Shown in pieces: positions 5,842 through 11,878 of a stretch of 11,878 bases of DNA (position 1 is its first letter; each line of letters begins with the position of its first letter). The translations under genes were made by a program, and so were the position numbers. This DNA is from Clostridiales bacterium (lineage in GTDB: Bacteria > Bacillota > Clostridia > Oscillospirales > Oscillospiraceae): positions 1 to 11,878 of the forward strand of contig JAJBTD010000110.1 in NCBI GenBank assembly GCA_020861055.1, given 5' to 3'. The notes beneath the pieces were generated by a model, which saw only the letters and a list, made by a program, of their open reading frames with translations, ran no database searches and was not told where the DNA came from.

Positions 5842-7551
5842 TCAGCTGAGCAGAAAATCGGTGATGTTGCCGCCGCCGGGGACCATGGGCCGCACCATCT
5901 CGTCGATGTCCAGCATACAGTCGATCACATAGCCGCAGCCGCAGGAGAGTGCCTCAGCCATGGCCGCCTCCATCTCCTTGACATTGGTGACCCGGCGGCC
6001 CTTGAGCCCGTAGGCCTCCGCCAGCTTGACGAAGTCGGGGCCCCGGTCCAGGGTGGTCTCGGAGTACCGCTGGTCGTAGATCAGGTTCTGCCACTGGCGC
6101 ACCATGCCCAGCGTGCCGTTGTTGAATACCACGGTGATGATGGGCAGGTGGTAGTGCTCCACGGTGGACAGCTCGTGGCAGTTCATCCGGAAGCAGCCGT
6201 CCCCGGTGGTGTGGATGACTACCTTGTCCGGGTGGGCCATCTTCGCTCCGATGGCGGCCCCCAGGCCGAAGCCCATGGTGCCGAAGCCGCCGGAGGTGAG
6301 CAGCTGACCAGGGTAGTCAAAGTGGAAATACTGGATGGTCCACATCTGGTTCTGGCCAACATCAGTGGCGACGATGGTGTCCTTGGGGACCATCCGGCGG
6401 ATCGTCTCCAGTACCTGCTTGGGAGAGAGGGCGGAGTCGTCCTCCCCCACCTCCTCCCGCTCCCGGCGGAGGGAGAGGATCTGTTCCTTCCACTCCGGGT
6501 GGCTGTACTGGCCCACCCGCTCGTTGAGCAGCTCCAGCACCCGGCGGGCGTTGCCTACGATATGGTGGTCGGTGAGCACGTTTTTGTCGATCTCCGCCCG
6601 GTCGATGTCGATGTGGACGATCTTGGCCTGGCGGGCGAAGGTGTTGGGGTTCAGGGCCACCCGGTCAGAGAACCGGCAGCCCACGGCGATGAGCAGGTCA
6701 CACTGGTCCACCGCCACATTGGAGGCCCGGCTGCCGTGCATACCGATCATGCCGGTGGTCAGAGGATGCCCTCCGGGGAAGCCGCCGCCGCCCATGAGGG
6801 TGATGGCCACCGGGCTGTCCAGCTTCTCCGCAAAGGTGCGGAACTCCTTGTGGGCCCGGCCCCGGACGACGCCGCCGCCGCAGATGAGCAGGGGCCGCTC
6901 CGACTGGGCGATCATCTCCACCAGCTTGTCGATGTCTTCGTGGTCCGGCTCCGGAGCCTTGAGGCCGTGGCTCTCGCTCAGCTCCCGCACGCTGCCCCAG
7001 GTGCGGTTTTCATACCAGGGGATGAACTCGTAGTCGATCATCTCGGTGGGGGCGGTGACGTTCTTCAGAAAGTCGATGAGCACCGGCCCGGGCCGACCCG
7101 TGGCGGCCACGGCGAAGGCCTGGCGCATAATGGAGGGGATGGACTGGGCGTCCCGCACCAGATAGGTGGCCTTGGTGATGGGCATGGCGATGCCAGTGAT
7201 GTCCACCTCCTGGAAGGAATCCCGCCCCAGCAGCGGCTCGGTGACGTTGCAGGTGATGAACACCACGGGAGAGGAGTCCATATAGGCGGTGGCGATACCG
7301 GTGGTCAGGTTGGTAGCTCCCGGCCCGGAGGTGGCGAAGCACACCCCCACCTTGCCGGTGGAGCGGGCGTAGCCGTCGGCGGCGTGGGACGCCCCTTGCT
7401 CGTGGGCGGTGAGCACATGGGTGATCTTGTCCCGATAGTTGTACAGCTCGTCATAGAGGTTGAGGATGGTACCGCCGGGATAGCCGAAGACGGTGTCCAC
7501 CTCCTGCTCCAGCAGGCACTCCATGATCGCTTGTGTGGCACGAATTTTCAA
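5842..7551 (-). CDS. ilvB: Acetolactate/acetohydroxybutyrate synthase large subunit, second copy (canonical acceptor site)
   Basis: A 569-residue thiamine diphosphate- and FAD-dependent carboligase joining pyruvate to pyruvate or 2-ketobutyrate. The N-terminal domain has GYPGG (23-27) and catalytic Glu51 in AHEQG. The FAD-binding middle domain carries GMIGMHG (Met271) and GCRFSDR. The C-terminal domain has the ThDP motif from GDG (450-452) to NN (477-478). Trp487 in VRQWQ is the residue that in known enzymes favours 2-ketobutyrate and binds sulfonylurea herbicides. The full C-terminal tail (MVRPMVPGGG) is present. An unusual stretch, ITCNVTEPLLGRDSFQE, replaces the common GQVP version. The start appears to be TTG at 7549-7551, with GGAGG at 7562-7566 ten bases upstream and no ATG in a suitable place. 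It lies 18 bases after ilvN1 and forms a pair with ilvN2. Confidence 0.95.
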   Translation of the reverse strand: MKIRATQAIMECLLEQEVDTVFGYPGGTILNLYDELYNYRDKITHVLTAHEQGASHAADGYARSTGKVGVCFATSGPGATNLTTGIATAYMDSSPVVFITCNVTEPLLGRDSFQEVDITGIAMPITKATYLVRDAQSIPSIMRQAFAVAATGRPGPVLIDFLKNVTAPTEMIDYEFIPWYENRTWGSVRELSESHGLKAPEPDHEDIDKLVEMIAQSERPLLICGGGVVRGRAHKEFRTFAEKLDSPVAITLMGGGGFPGGHPLTTGMIGMHGSRASNVAVDQCDLLIAVGCRFSDRVALNPNTFARQAKIVHIDIDRAEIDKNVLTDHHIVGNARRVLELLNERVGQYSHPEWKEQILSLRREREEVGEDDSALSPKQVLETIRRMVPKDTIVATDVGQNQMWTIQYFHFDYPGQLLTSGGFGTMGFGLGAAIGAKMAHPDKVVIHTTGDGCFRMNCHELSTVEHYHLPIITVVFNNGTLGMVRQWQNLIYDQRYSETTLDRGPDFVKLAEAYGLKGRRVTNVKEMEAAMAEALSCGCGYVIDCMLDIDEMVRPMVPGGGNITDFLLS

Positions 7552-7569
7552 TGGTCTCTTTCCTCCCGC

Positions 7570-8055
7570 TCAAATCTTTCCGCTGCCCTTTTGCAGAGCG
7601 ATGACCCCGGTACGGGCCACCTCCTGAATGGAGAAGGGGCGGAGCAGGGATTCAAAGGTGTCGATGCGGTCCGGGGTGTCGGACAGCTCCAGGGTGAGAG
7701 AGGTGGGGGAGATGTCCGCCACCTTGGCGCCCATCAGCTCACAGATGGTCATGATGTCCGGCCGGGTCTTGGCGTTGGCATTCACCTTGATGAGCACCAG
7801 CTCCCGGCCGATCAGCCGGTCCTCCTCCAGGGTGCGCACCTTGATGACCTCGATGAGCTTGTTGAGCTGCTTGGAAACCTGCTCCACTACGCTGTTGCCG
7901 CTGTCCACAATAATGGTGATGCGGGAGATGGCGGGGTCGTCGGTAACGCCCACCGCCAGGGACTCGATGTTAAATGCCCGGCGGGAGAACAATCCGGTGA
8001 TGCGGTTCAGGACACCGGCCTGATTCTCCACCAGAACAGAGATGGTCTGTCTCAT
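7570..8055 (-). CDS. ilvN: Acetolactate synthase small (regulatory) subunit, first copy
   Basis: A 161-residue protein of the same length class as E. coli IlvH. The N-terminal ACT domain (about 2-75) reads SVLVENQAGVLNRITGLFSR and contains Asn11, Gly14 and Asn29 at exactly the positions that bind valine in E. coli IlvH, so feedback inhibition by valine is expected. The second domain (about 80-155) ends in IQEVARTGVIALQKG. It is only about 30 percent like the second copy by eye, so the two pairs are old paralogues rather than a recent tandem duplication. The ATG is preceded by AAAGGAGG at 8062-8069, which overlaps the ilvB1 stop. The gap to ilvB1 is 12 bases, which implies coupled translation of the two subunits. 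Confidence 0.95.
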   Translation of the reverse strand: MRQTISVLVENQAGVLNRITGLFSRRAFNIESLAVGVTDDPAISRITIIVDSGNSVVEQVSKQLNKLIEVIKVRTLEEDRLIGRELVLIKVNANAKTRPDIMTICELMGAKVADISPTSLTLELSDTPDRIDTFESLLRPFSIQEVARTGVIALQKGSGKI

Positions 8056-8067
8056 CCTCGGCCTCCT

Positions 8068-9699
8068 TTAGTCGTTGGTGGTGGCCTTGGGGTCCACCAT
8101 GCAGATCAGTAAAAAGCTGCCCGGAGTGTTGAGCATCTCATCCAGCGCGTCGTCCACGTCCCTGTCCTCCGACAGCACCCGGCTGGGGATGCCATAGGCG
8201 GCGGCGAGGGCGGCGAAATCCGGGGAACCGTCCAGCGCCACGCCGAAGGGGCCGGCGGGATAGGTGGGGGTGTCCTGGATCTGACGCACCAGGCCCAGGT
8301 AGTTGTTCTGGATGAGGATGATCTTGATGTCCATATCCGCCGCCCGGACCGCGGCCAGCTCGTTAAACGACATCTGGAAGCTGCCGTCGCCGCAGATGAC
8401 CACCGTTTGGCGGTTGGGCTGGGCCACCTTGACGCCGATGGCGGCGGGCAGGGCGTAGCCCATGGTGCCCAGGCCGCCGCTGGTGAGAAAGCGGGGACCC
8501 TCCAGCTGAAGATGCCGACAGGCCCAGATCTGGTTCTGGCCCACGTCGGCCACCACCGCGGCGTTGTATTGCAGCTTGCGGCTGAGCTGGCGGAGAAGGT
8601 GTCCGGGGAACACATAGCCGGGAGTGCTAGGGAACTCCCGGTGCCTCACCTGGTAGCGCACCTTTTGCAGCCCGGTGAGCCACTCCGTCTGCTCGCCCTT
8701 CTGGGCCCGCTCCAGCAGCTGTCCGAGAATGACCTTCACATCCCCCACTACGGGGATCTCGGCGGTCATATTCTTCCCGATCTCCGCCGGGTCTACGTCA
8801 ATATGAACAATGGTCGTCCGTTCCTGAATGGTGCTGGGGGAGAGAATGGCCCGATCCGCCACCCGACACCCCACCATAATCAGCAGGTCGGCGTCGGTCA
8901 GGGCCTGGTTTGCCGCCTGGCTGCCGAAGGCGCCGATCATCCCCATATTCAGAGGATGGGCGGAGGGCATCAGGGACAGCCCCATCATGGTGGTGACCAC
9001 CGGGATGCAGGTCCGCTCGGCAAACTCGGTCAACTCCTGCTGGGCGTCGGCCAGAAAGACCCCGCCGCCGGCGCAGAGAACAGGCCGCTGGGCCTGCTCG
9101 ATGGCCCCGATGACCCGCTTGATCTGCAGCTCGTTCCCCCGGACGCTGGGCTTATAGCTGCGCAGGGAGACCTGCTCCGGGTAGCTGAACTCGTGGGTCA
9201 GCTCCTGCTGCTGGATGTCGCTGGGCAGGTCGATGAGCACCGGGCCGGGCCGCCCGGTGGAGGCGATGTGGAACGCCTCCGCCACAATGCGGGGAATGTC
9301 GTCGGCGTTCTTGACCAGATAGCTGTGCTTGGAGAAGGGGGCCACGGCGCCGGTGATGTCCACCTCCTGGAAAATGTCCCGGCCCAGCAGGTTACTGGGC
9401 ACCTGTCCGGTGATAGCCACCATGGGGATGGAGTCCATATACGCGGTGGCGATACCGGTGATCAGGTTGGTGGCTCCCGGCCCGGAGGTGACCATGCACA
9501 CCCCCACCTTGCCGGTCACCCGGTAATAGCCTGAGGCCATGTGGCCCGCGTTCTGCTCCGTCCGAACCAGGGTATAGCCGATCTCAGGGGCGTTGGCTAG
9601 GGCATCCACCGCATAGCAGATGGTTGCCCCGGCGTAGCCGAACATATGCTCTACACCGGCCCGCTTCAGGCTCTCGATCAGGGCTTGCGCTCCAGTCAT
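8068..9699 (-). CDS. ilvB: Acetolactate synthase large subunit, first copy (divergent acceptor site, short C-terminus)
   Basis: A 543-residue ThDP/FAD-dependent carboligase. Catalytic Glu48 is present but in RTEQNA rather than RHEQGA, and the preceding loop is GYAGAT rather than GYPGGA. FQE (110-112) and KHSYLVK are typical of acetohydroxyacid synthase. The middle domain has GMIGAFG (Ala257 where Met is usual) and keeps Asp282-Arg283. The ThDP motif runs from GDG (437-439) to NN (465-466). Ile474 (VRQIQ, codon 8278-8280) replaces the usual Trp, and the protein stops at VDPKATTND without the VxPMVPxG tail. These changes predict weak preference for 2-ketobutyrate, hence mainly acetolactate for valine and leucine. 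I chose ATG 9699 because of GGAGGT (9709-9714). Longer in-frame starts lie inside the T-box terminator. It is the first gene of the operon. Confidence 0.93.
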   Translation of the reverse strand: MTGAQALIESLKRAGVEHMFGYAGATICYAVDALANAPEIGYTLVRTEQNAGHMASGYYRVTGKVGVCMVTSGPGATNLITGIATAYMDSIPMVAITGQVPSNLLGRDIFQEVDITGAVAPFSKHSYLVKNADDIPRIVAEAFHIASTGRPGPVLIDLPSDIQQQELTHEFSYPEQVSLRSYKPSVRGNELQIKRVIGAIEQAQRPVLCAGGGVFLADAQQELTEFAERTCIPVVTTMMGLSLMPSAHPLNMGMIGAFGSQAANQALTDADLLIMVGCRVADRAILSPSTIQERTTIVHIDVDPAEIGKNMTAEIPVVGDVKVILGQLLERAQKGEQTEWLTGLQKVRYQVRHREFPSTPGYVFPGHLLRQLSRKLQYNAAVVADVGQNQIWACRHLQLEGPRFLTSGGLGTMGYALPAAIGVKVAQPNRQTVVICGDGSFQMSFNELAAVRAADMDIKIILIQNNYLGLVRQIQDTPTYPAGPFGVALDGSPDFAALAAAYGIPSRVLSEDRDVDDALDEMLNTPGSFLLICMVDPKATTND

Positions 9700-9750
9700 G
9701 TCTCTGACACCTCCATTGGCGAAATTCAGTTTCTGTATGCAGGTAAAGGG

Positions 9751-10016
9751 GAAAAAAGAAAACGCCCCGTCCTCTGTCATAGGACGAAGCGAACACTCCG
9801 TGGTACCACCTAAATTCATGGAAACGCCATGAGCGACTCCATGCACTCACTGCCCCTGTAACGGGAGGACGCCCGGCTGAGCCTACTTGCAACCGTTCGG
9901 TCAGCTGCTCCTGGGTGACTTTGGAAGACAGGCGGCGCAGGCGCTTGCAGCGGACGCGCCCTCTCTGGGCCGCCGGCCCTGTCTCTACTTTTCCCAATCA
10001 CTGCATTTACGAATTA
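9751..10016 (-). promoter_or_regulatory. T-box riboswitch leader of the ilv operon (specifier probably GUC, Val)
   Basis: The hallmark T-box sequence AGGTGGTACCACGGAG is at 9796-9811 (- strand). The antiterminator can form from AGG and ACG around the 7-base bulge UGGUACC, pairing with CGUCCU. That pairing overlaps the terminator stem CGCTTCGTCC/GGACGGGGCG (9782-9791 with 9763-9772), which is followed by TTTTCTTTTTTC. A 6-bp stem III (9816-9832) precedes the T-box. Stem I starts near 9997 with TTGGG, an AGTA motif (9986-9989), the upper stem GAGACAGG/CCTGTCTT and the CAGAGAG apical motif. On the 3' side AAAGTCACCC places GUC (9917-9919) at the specifier position, just before CCCAG, which closes on TTGGG. 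UGGU in the bulge fits a tRNA with discriminator A. Uncharged tRNA would thus switch on the whole operon. The T-box call is firm and the codon is inferred. Confidence 0.93.
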
Positions 10017-10022
10017 AACCCT

Positions 10023-10051
10023 ATGATACCGGTTCCGGCAGGTTTTGTCAA
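10023..10051 (-). promoter_or_regulatory. Promoter of the ilv operon
   Basis: TTGACA (10046-10051) and TATCAT (10023-10028) on the - strand are separated by 17 bases, placing transcription start near 10016, just before T-box stem I. The -35 box lies 2 bases inside the edge of the perfect inverted repeat at 10054-10090. Confidence 0.9.
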
Positions 10052-10053
10052 GT

Positions 10054-10090
10054 CTATTTTTGCAATCTGCAGGTCATATTGCAAAAATAG
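10054..10090. promoter_or_regulatory. Perfect 13-bp inverted repeat abutting the ilv promoter; candidate Lrp-family operator
   Basis: CTATTTTTGCAAT (10054-10066) and ATTGCAAAAATAG (10078-10090) are exact reverse complements separated by 11 bases, so the arm centres are 24 bases apart. Each arm contains the palindrome TTGCAA. The left arm ends 2 bases upstream of the ilv -35 box, the usual place for an activator or competing repressor. The adjacent gene encodes an Lrp/AsnC-type regulator, which makes it the natural binder. The sequence is not followed by a U-run on either strand, so a terminator is unlikely. Confidence 0.65.
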
Positions 10091-10129
10091 AGGCCGAAGG
10101 CGGTCTGCCCACCCCTTATTCGAACATAG

Positions 10130-10173
10130 AAAAGCCGCCAAGCGACAGGTTCGTCTGACGGCGGGCAGCTTTT
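10130..10173 (-). terminator. Terminator of the Lrp-type regulator gene
   Basis: AAAAGC (10130-10135) pairs with GCTTTT (10168-10173) and the stem continues CGCC (10136-10139) with GGCG (10160-10163) across a 4-base bulge. On the - strand the stem ends in GGCTTTTCTATG. It begins about 12 bases past the regulator's stop codon and should separate that gene from the ilv operon. Confidence 0.65.
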
Positions 10174-10185
10174 TTCCTGTCGGCG

Positions 10186-10614
10186 TCACTCGTCCTTCAC
10201 ATTTTTCAGGACATAATAGCTGGTAATGGAGGCGACCCCCTCCAGCATGGCGATGCGATGATGCAGATCCTGCAAATGCTCATGGGACTGGGCCGTGACC
10301 CGGAGAAGATAGTCCATATTGCCGGTGAGATATTCACAGTCCACTACATCCGGCTCCTCCATGATCTTCTGCTCAAAGCCAGCATAATACTGAGGGCTTT
10401 CCATGGAGATACCCATAAGCATGGTCAGCGGTCTGCCCAGCTTGGCCTGGTCCACGACCGCCGTATAGCGCAGGATAATCCCCTGCTCCTCCATCCGATG
10501 GATGCGCTCCAGCACGGAGGAGACCGAGAGATTCACCTTCCGGCTGATCTTTGAGGCAGAGAGCCTGGCATTTTCCCGGAGACAGCTCAATATTTCCATA
10601 TCCATCTGATCCAT
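10186..10614 (-). CDS. Lrp/AsnC family transcriptional regulator
   Basis: A 142-residue regulator that probably senses an amino acid. Residues 1-50 form the winged helix-turn-helix (MDMEILSCLRENARLSASKI, then SRKVNLSVSSVLERIHRMEE), as in Lrp/AsnC proteins. Residues 62-138 form the RAM ligand-binding domain, with the GNMDYLLRV segment that corresponds to the effector-pocket loop. Such proteins assemble as dimers to octamers and bind repeated dyad sites near promoters. ATG 10614 is chosen because GAGGAG (10622-10627) lies 7 bases upstream and the longer in-frame form would start inside the -35 box. It has its own promoter and terminator and stands just upstream of the ilv operon in the same direction. 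Control of ilv, through the inverted repeat at 10054-10090, is inferred from position only. Confidence 0.93.
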   Translation of the reverse strand: MDQMDMEILSCLRENARLSASKISRKVNLSVSSVLERIHRMEEQGIILRYTAVVDQAKLGRPLTMLMGISMESPQYYAGFEQKIMEEPDVVDCEYLTGNMDYLLRVTAQSHEHLQDLHHRIAMLEGVASITSYYVLKNVKDE

Positions 10615-10654
10615 GACCGGTCTCCTCGCTTCTTTTTGATTTGACTTATGTGTT

Positions 10655-10683
10655 ATTGTACCCGATTTCTCTGCCGTTGTCAA
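10655..10683 (-). promoter_or_regulatory. Promoter of the Lrp-type regulator gene
   Basis: TTGACA (10678-10683) and TACAAT (10655-10660) on the - strand are separated by 17 bases. The expected start leaves a leader of roughly 35 bases to the ATG at 10614. No copy of the TTGCAA dyad seen at the ilv promoter is present here, so autoregulation through the same site is not evident. Confidence 0.88.
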
Positions 10684-10797
10684 AGATTTGGCCCGGTTTT
10701 TTCACTTCCGCAGAAATTTTTTTGTTTATCGCACCCGTTCTCCCCGTTTTTTCCTGTCATCGGCACTCTTCCGGGAATTTTTTGCGCTCCAGCATTT

Positions 10798-11694
10798 TCA
10801 GCTCTGGAACCAGATATTACGATCTACCTGCTCTGAGATCCCATCTACCGTGGCCGTATTGGAATACTGCCACATCTCCACCTGATAGGCATAGCTGGGA
10901 TAGTCGCTGTACTCGGCATACCAGATGCCGATTCCCGTCAGCTCGGTCAGGTCATAGCTGAGATAGCCTAACATCCCGTTGCAGTAGATCATCGGCGTAT
11001 AGCCCGCCGCCTGAATCGTCTCGCAGAACGCCTTGGCGCAGGCGGTCACCGTCTCCCCATCCAAGCCGTTTGTCCGGGCGGAATCGCTGTCCTCGATCTC
11101 CTCCCAGTCGAACACCACCGGGCCGGCGATCTCCAGCCCCTCCAGCCAGGAGAGCACCTGCTGAGCCTCCTCCTCCGCCTCCTGCGTGTTCACCGCCTGG
11201 GAGAAGAAGTAGACCCCCACAGTCAGACCGTTGGCAACAGCCCCCTCATAGTTCGCCGCAAACTGGCTGTCCTGGTTTAGCGTGCCCTCGGAGTAGCCCC
11301 GGTAGCCGACGCGGAGAATGGCAAACTCCACCCCGTCCGCCGCCACAGCCGCCCAGTCGATCTCCCCCTGGTGGGAGGAGACGTCGATGCCGTAGAGCGC
11401 CTGGCCGGAATAGGTCACTGTCCCGTCCTCATTGGTGGTAAAATGCTCCTCCTCCAGATCATTTTGTGGCAGCTCATCGTCGATCTCTACCTCCTGGCCG
11501 CCTACGGTGACGGTATCGCCGGTCTCCTCCTGCTCTGACTCCTGAACAAAGGTGTTGGCGGCCTGCTGCTTGGCAAAGCCGATGGCCAGCACCGCTACCA
11601 GCAGTCCCGCCGCCAGCAGCGCCAGGAAAACCAGTAGCACCGTCAGCGGGTTACGGCTCCTGACCGCGCCTCTTCGCTCTCTCCGTCCCGGCAT
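10798..11694 (-). CDS. Membrane-anchored GH25 lysozyme-like muramidase
   Basis: A 298-residue protein. Residues 1-14 are basic (MPGRRERRGAVRSR), followed by a single hydrophobic segment at about 16-40, so it is probably anchored with the enzyme outside. A polar, acidic linker spans about 41-98. The glycoside hydrolase family 25 domain covers about 100-297 and has YGIDVSSHQG (Asp104), ILRVGYRGY, VFDWEE (Asp196 and Glu198, the catalytic D-x-E) and the closing MWQYSNTATVDG and VDRNIWF. GH25 enzymes cleave the N-acetylmuramyl-beta-1,4-N-acetylglucosamine bond of peptidoglycan; a housekeeping cell-wall role is more likely here than a phage role, since no holin or tail genes are near. ATG 11694 is chosen for GAGGTG at 11701-11706. 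An upstream TTG at 11736 overlaps the -10 box. Confidence 0.93.
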   Translation of the reverse strand: MPGRRERRGAVRSRNPLTVLLVFLALLAAGLLVAVLAIGFAKQQAANTFVQESEQEETGDTVTVGGQEVEIDDELPQNDLEEEHFTTNEDGTVTYSGQALYGIDVSSHQGEIDWAAVAADGVEFAILRVGYRGYSEGTLNQDSQFAANYEGAVANGLTVGVYFFSQAVNTQEAEEEAQQVLSWLEGLEIAGPVVFDWEEIEDSDSARTNGLDGETVTACAKAFCETIQAAGYTPMIYCNGMLGYLSYDLTELTGIGIWYAEYSDYPSYAYQVEMWQYSNTATVDGISEQVDRNIWFQS

Positions 11695-11735
11695 ATCTGT
11701 CACCTCGCTTCGATCAAATTCGGGCCTGTTGATCA

Positions 11736-11764
11736 ATTATACCGCAATGATTCGCAATTTGGAA
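11736..11764 (-). promoter_or_regulatory. Probable promoter of the GH25 gene
   Basis: TATAAT (11736-11741) on the - strand has a perfect -10 sequence, with TTCCAA (11759-11764) 17 bases upstream as a weaker -35 box. Transcription would start about 35 bases before the chosen ATG. Confidence 0.65.
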
Positions 11765-11840
11765 GGTGTTAAACGTATAATGTGCCTTATTTTGTGCCCC
11801 AGGTCCTGGCGGAGAACCCGATTTTACACCCCAAAACGGC

Positions 11841-11872
11841 ACAAAAAAACGACCAGTCGCTGACTGGTCGTT
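11841..11872 (-). terminator. Intrinsic terminator of a - strand gene outside the window
   Basis: A perfect 11-bp stem, AACGACCAGTC (11848-11858) with GACTGGTCGTT (11862-11872), has a three-base loop. Read on the - strand it is followed by a run of seven T, but on the + strand by no T-run. It therefore ends a leftward gene that lies beyond the right edge. Between it and the GH25 promoter no gene is seen; a 9-base inverted pair (TTTTGTGCC at 11790 and GGCACAAAA at 11838) is the only structure noted. Confidence 0.88.
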
Positions 11873-11878
11873 CATTTG

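Noticed and set aside
5419..8112. 897-codon open frame on the + strand opposite the AHAS genes
   Set aside because: It is antisense to ilvN2, ilvB2 and ilvN1, has no recognisable domain and no ribosome binding site, and shows the same bias artefact.
9700..9846. N-terminal extension of ilvB1 to 9846
   Set aside because: The extra 49 codons run through the T-box sequence and terminator and have no AHAS similarity. A good ribosome binding site precedes ATG 9699.
10054..10090. The inverted repeat as an lrp terminator
   Set aside because: The stem is A/T-rich with an 11-base loop, no U-run follows it on the - strand, and a better terminator lies at 10130-10173.
10615..10683. N-terminal extension of the Lrp-type gene to 10683
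   Set aside because: The longer start overlaps the -35 box of a near-consensus promoter, and the extra residues do not match the family.
11695..11736. TTG start for the GH25 gene at 11736
   Set aside because: It coincides with the TATAAT -10 box, while ATG 11694 has GAGGTG in front.
11776..11781. TATAAT on the + strand as a rightward promoter
   Set aside because: There is no acceptable -35 box 16-18 bases upstream, and no + strand gene follows in the window; a - strand terminator does.

Overview
The window reads as chromosomal DNA from a GC-rich Firmicute, most likely a gut-type clostridium of the Oscillospiraceae (Flavonifractor/Pseudoflavonifractor-like). That assignment is inferred from four things: GC-rich codon use, GGAGG-type ribosome binding sites, a T-box leader with intrinsic terminators, and tRNA genes lacking an encoded CCA. 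It could not be checked by database search.

Left part (1-1977, + strand): the end of an integrated mobile element. It holds the C-terminal piece of a DinG/XPD-type helicase, a 60-residue excisionase-like HTH protein, and a tyrosine integrase with an XRE-type helix-turn-helix domain inserted in its core-binding domain, closed by a perfect 15-bp terminator. The element appears to end in the short non-coding stretch before two tandem tRNA genes, or in the tRNA gene itself. These are initiator tRNA-fMet(CAU) and tRNA-Leu(UAA), on the - strand behind a near-consensus promoter, with their own terminator.

Middle (2501-10090, - strand): one branched-chain amino acid operon in the order ilvB1-ilvN1-ilvB2-ilvN2-ilvC-ilvD. 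It encodes the shared valine/isoleucine steps: two complete acetohydroxyacid synthase pairs, then ketol-acid reductoisomerase, then dihydroxyacid dehydratase. It is preceded by a consensus promoter and a T-box riboswitch whose specifier codon I predict to be GUC (valine). The two synthase large subunits differ at residues that line the acceptor-substrate pocket. ilvB1 has Ile instead of the usual Trp and lacks the C-terminal tail; ilvB2 is canonical at both. This suggests division of labour between acetolactate and acetohydroxybutyrate formation.

Right part (10186-11872, - strand): an Lrp/AsnC-type regulator with its own promoter and terminator sits directly upstream of the ilv promoter. Between them lies a perfect 13-bp inverted repeat just outside the ilv -35 box, a strong candidate operator. 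Beyond that are a membrane-anchored GH25 lysozyme-like protein and, at the window edge, the terminator of a further - strand gene that lies outside.

The clearest points worth following are the doubled and diverged AHAS pairs under one T-box, the candidate Lrp operator, and the HTH-containing integrase.
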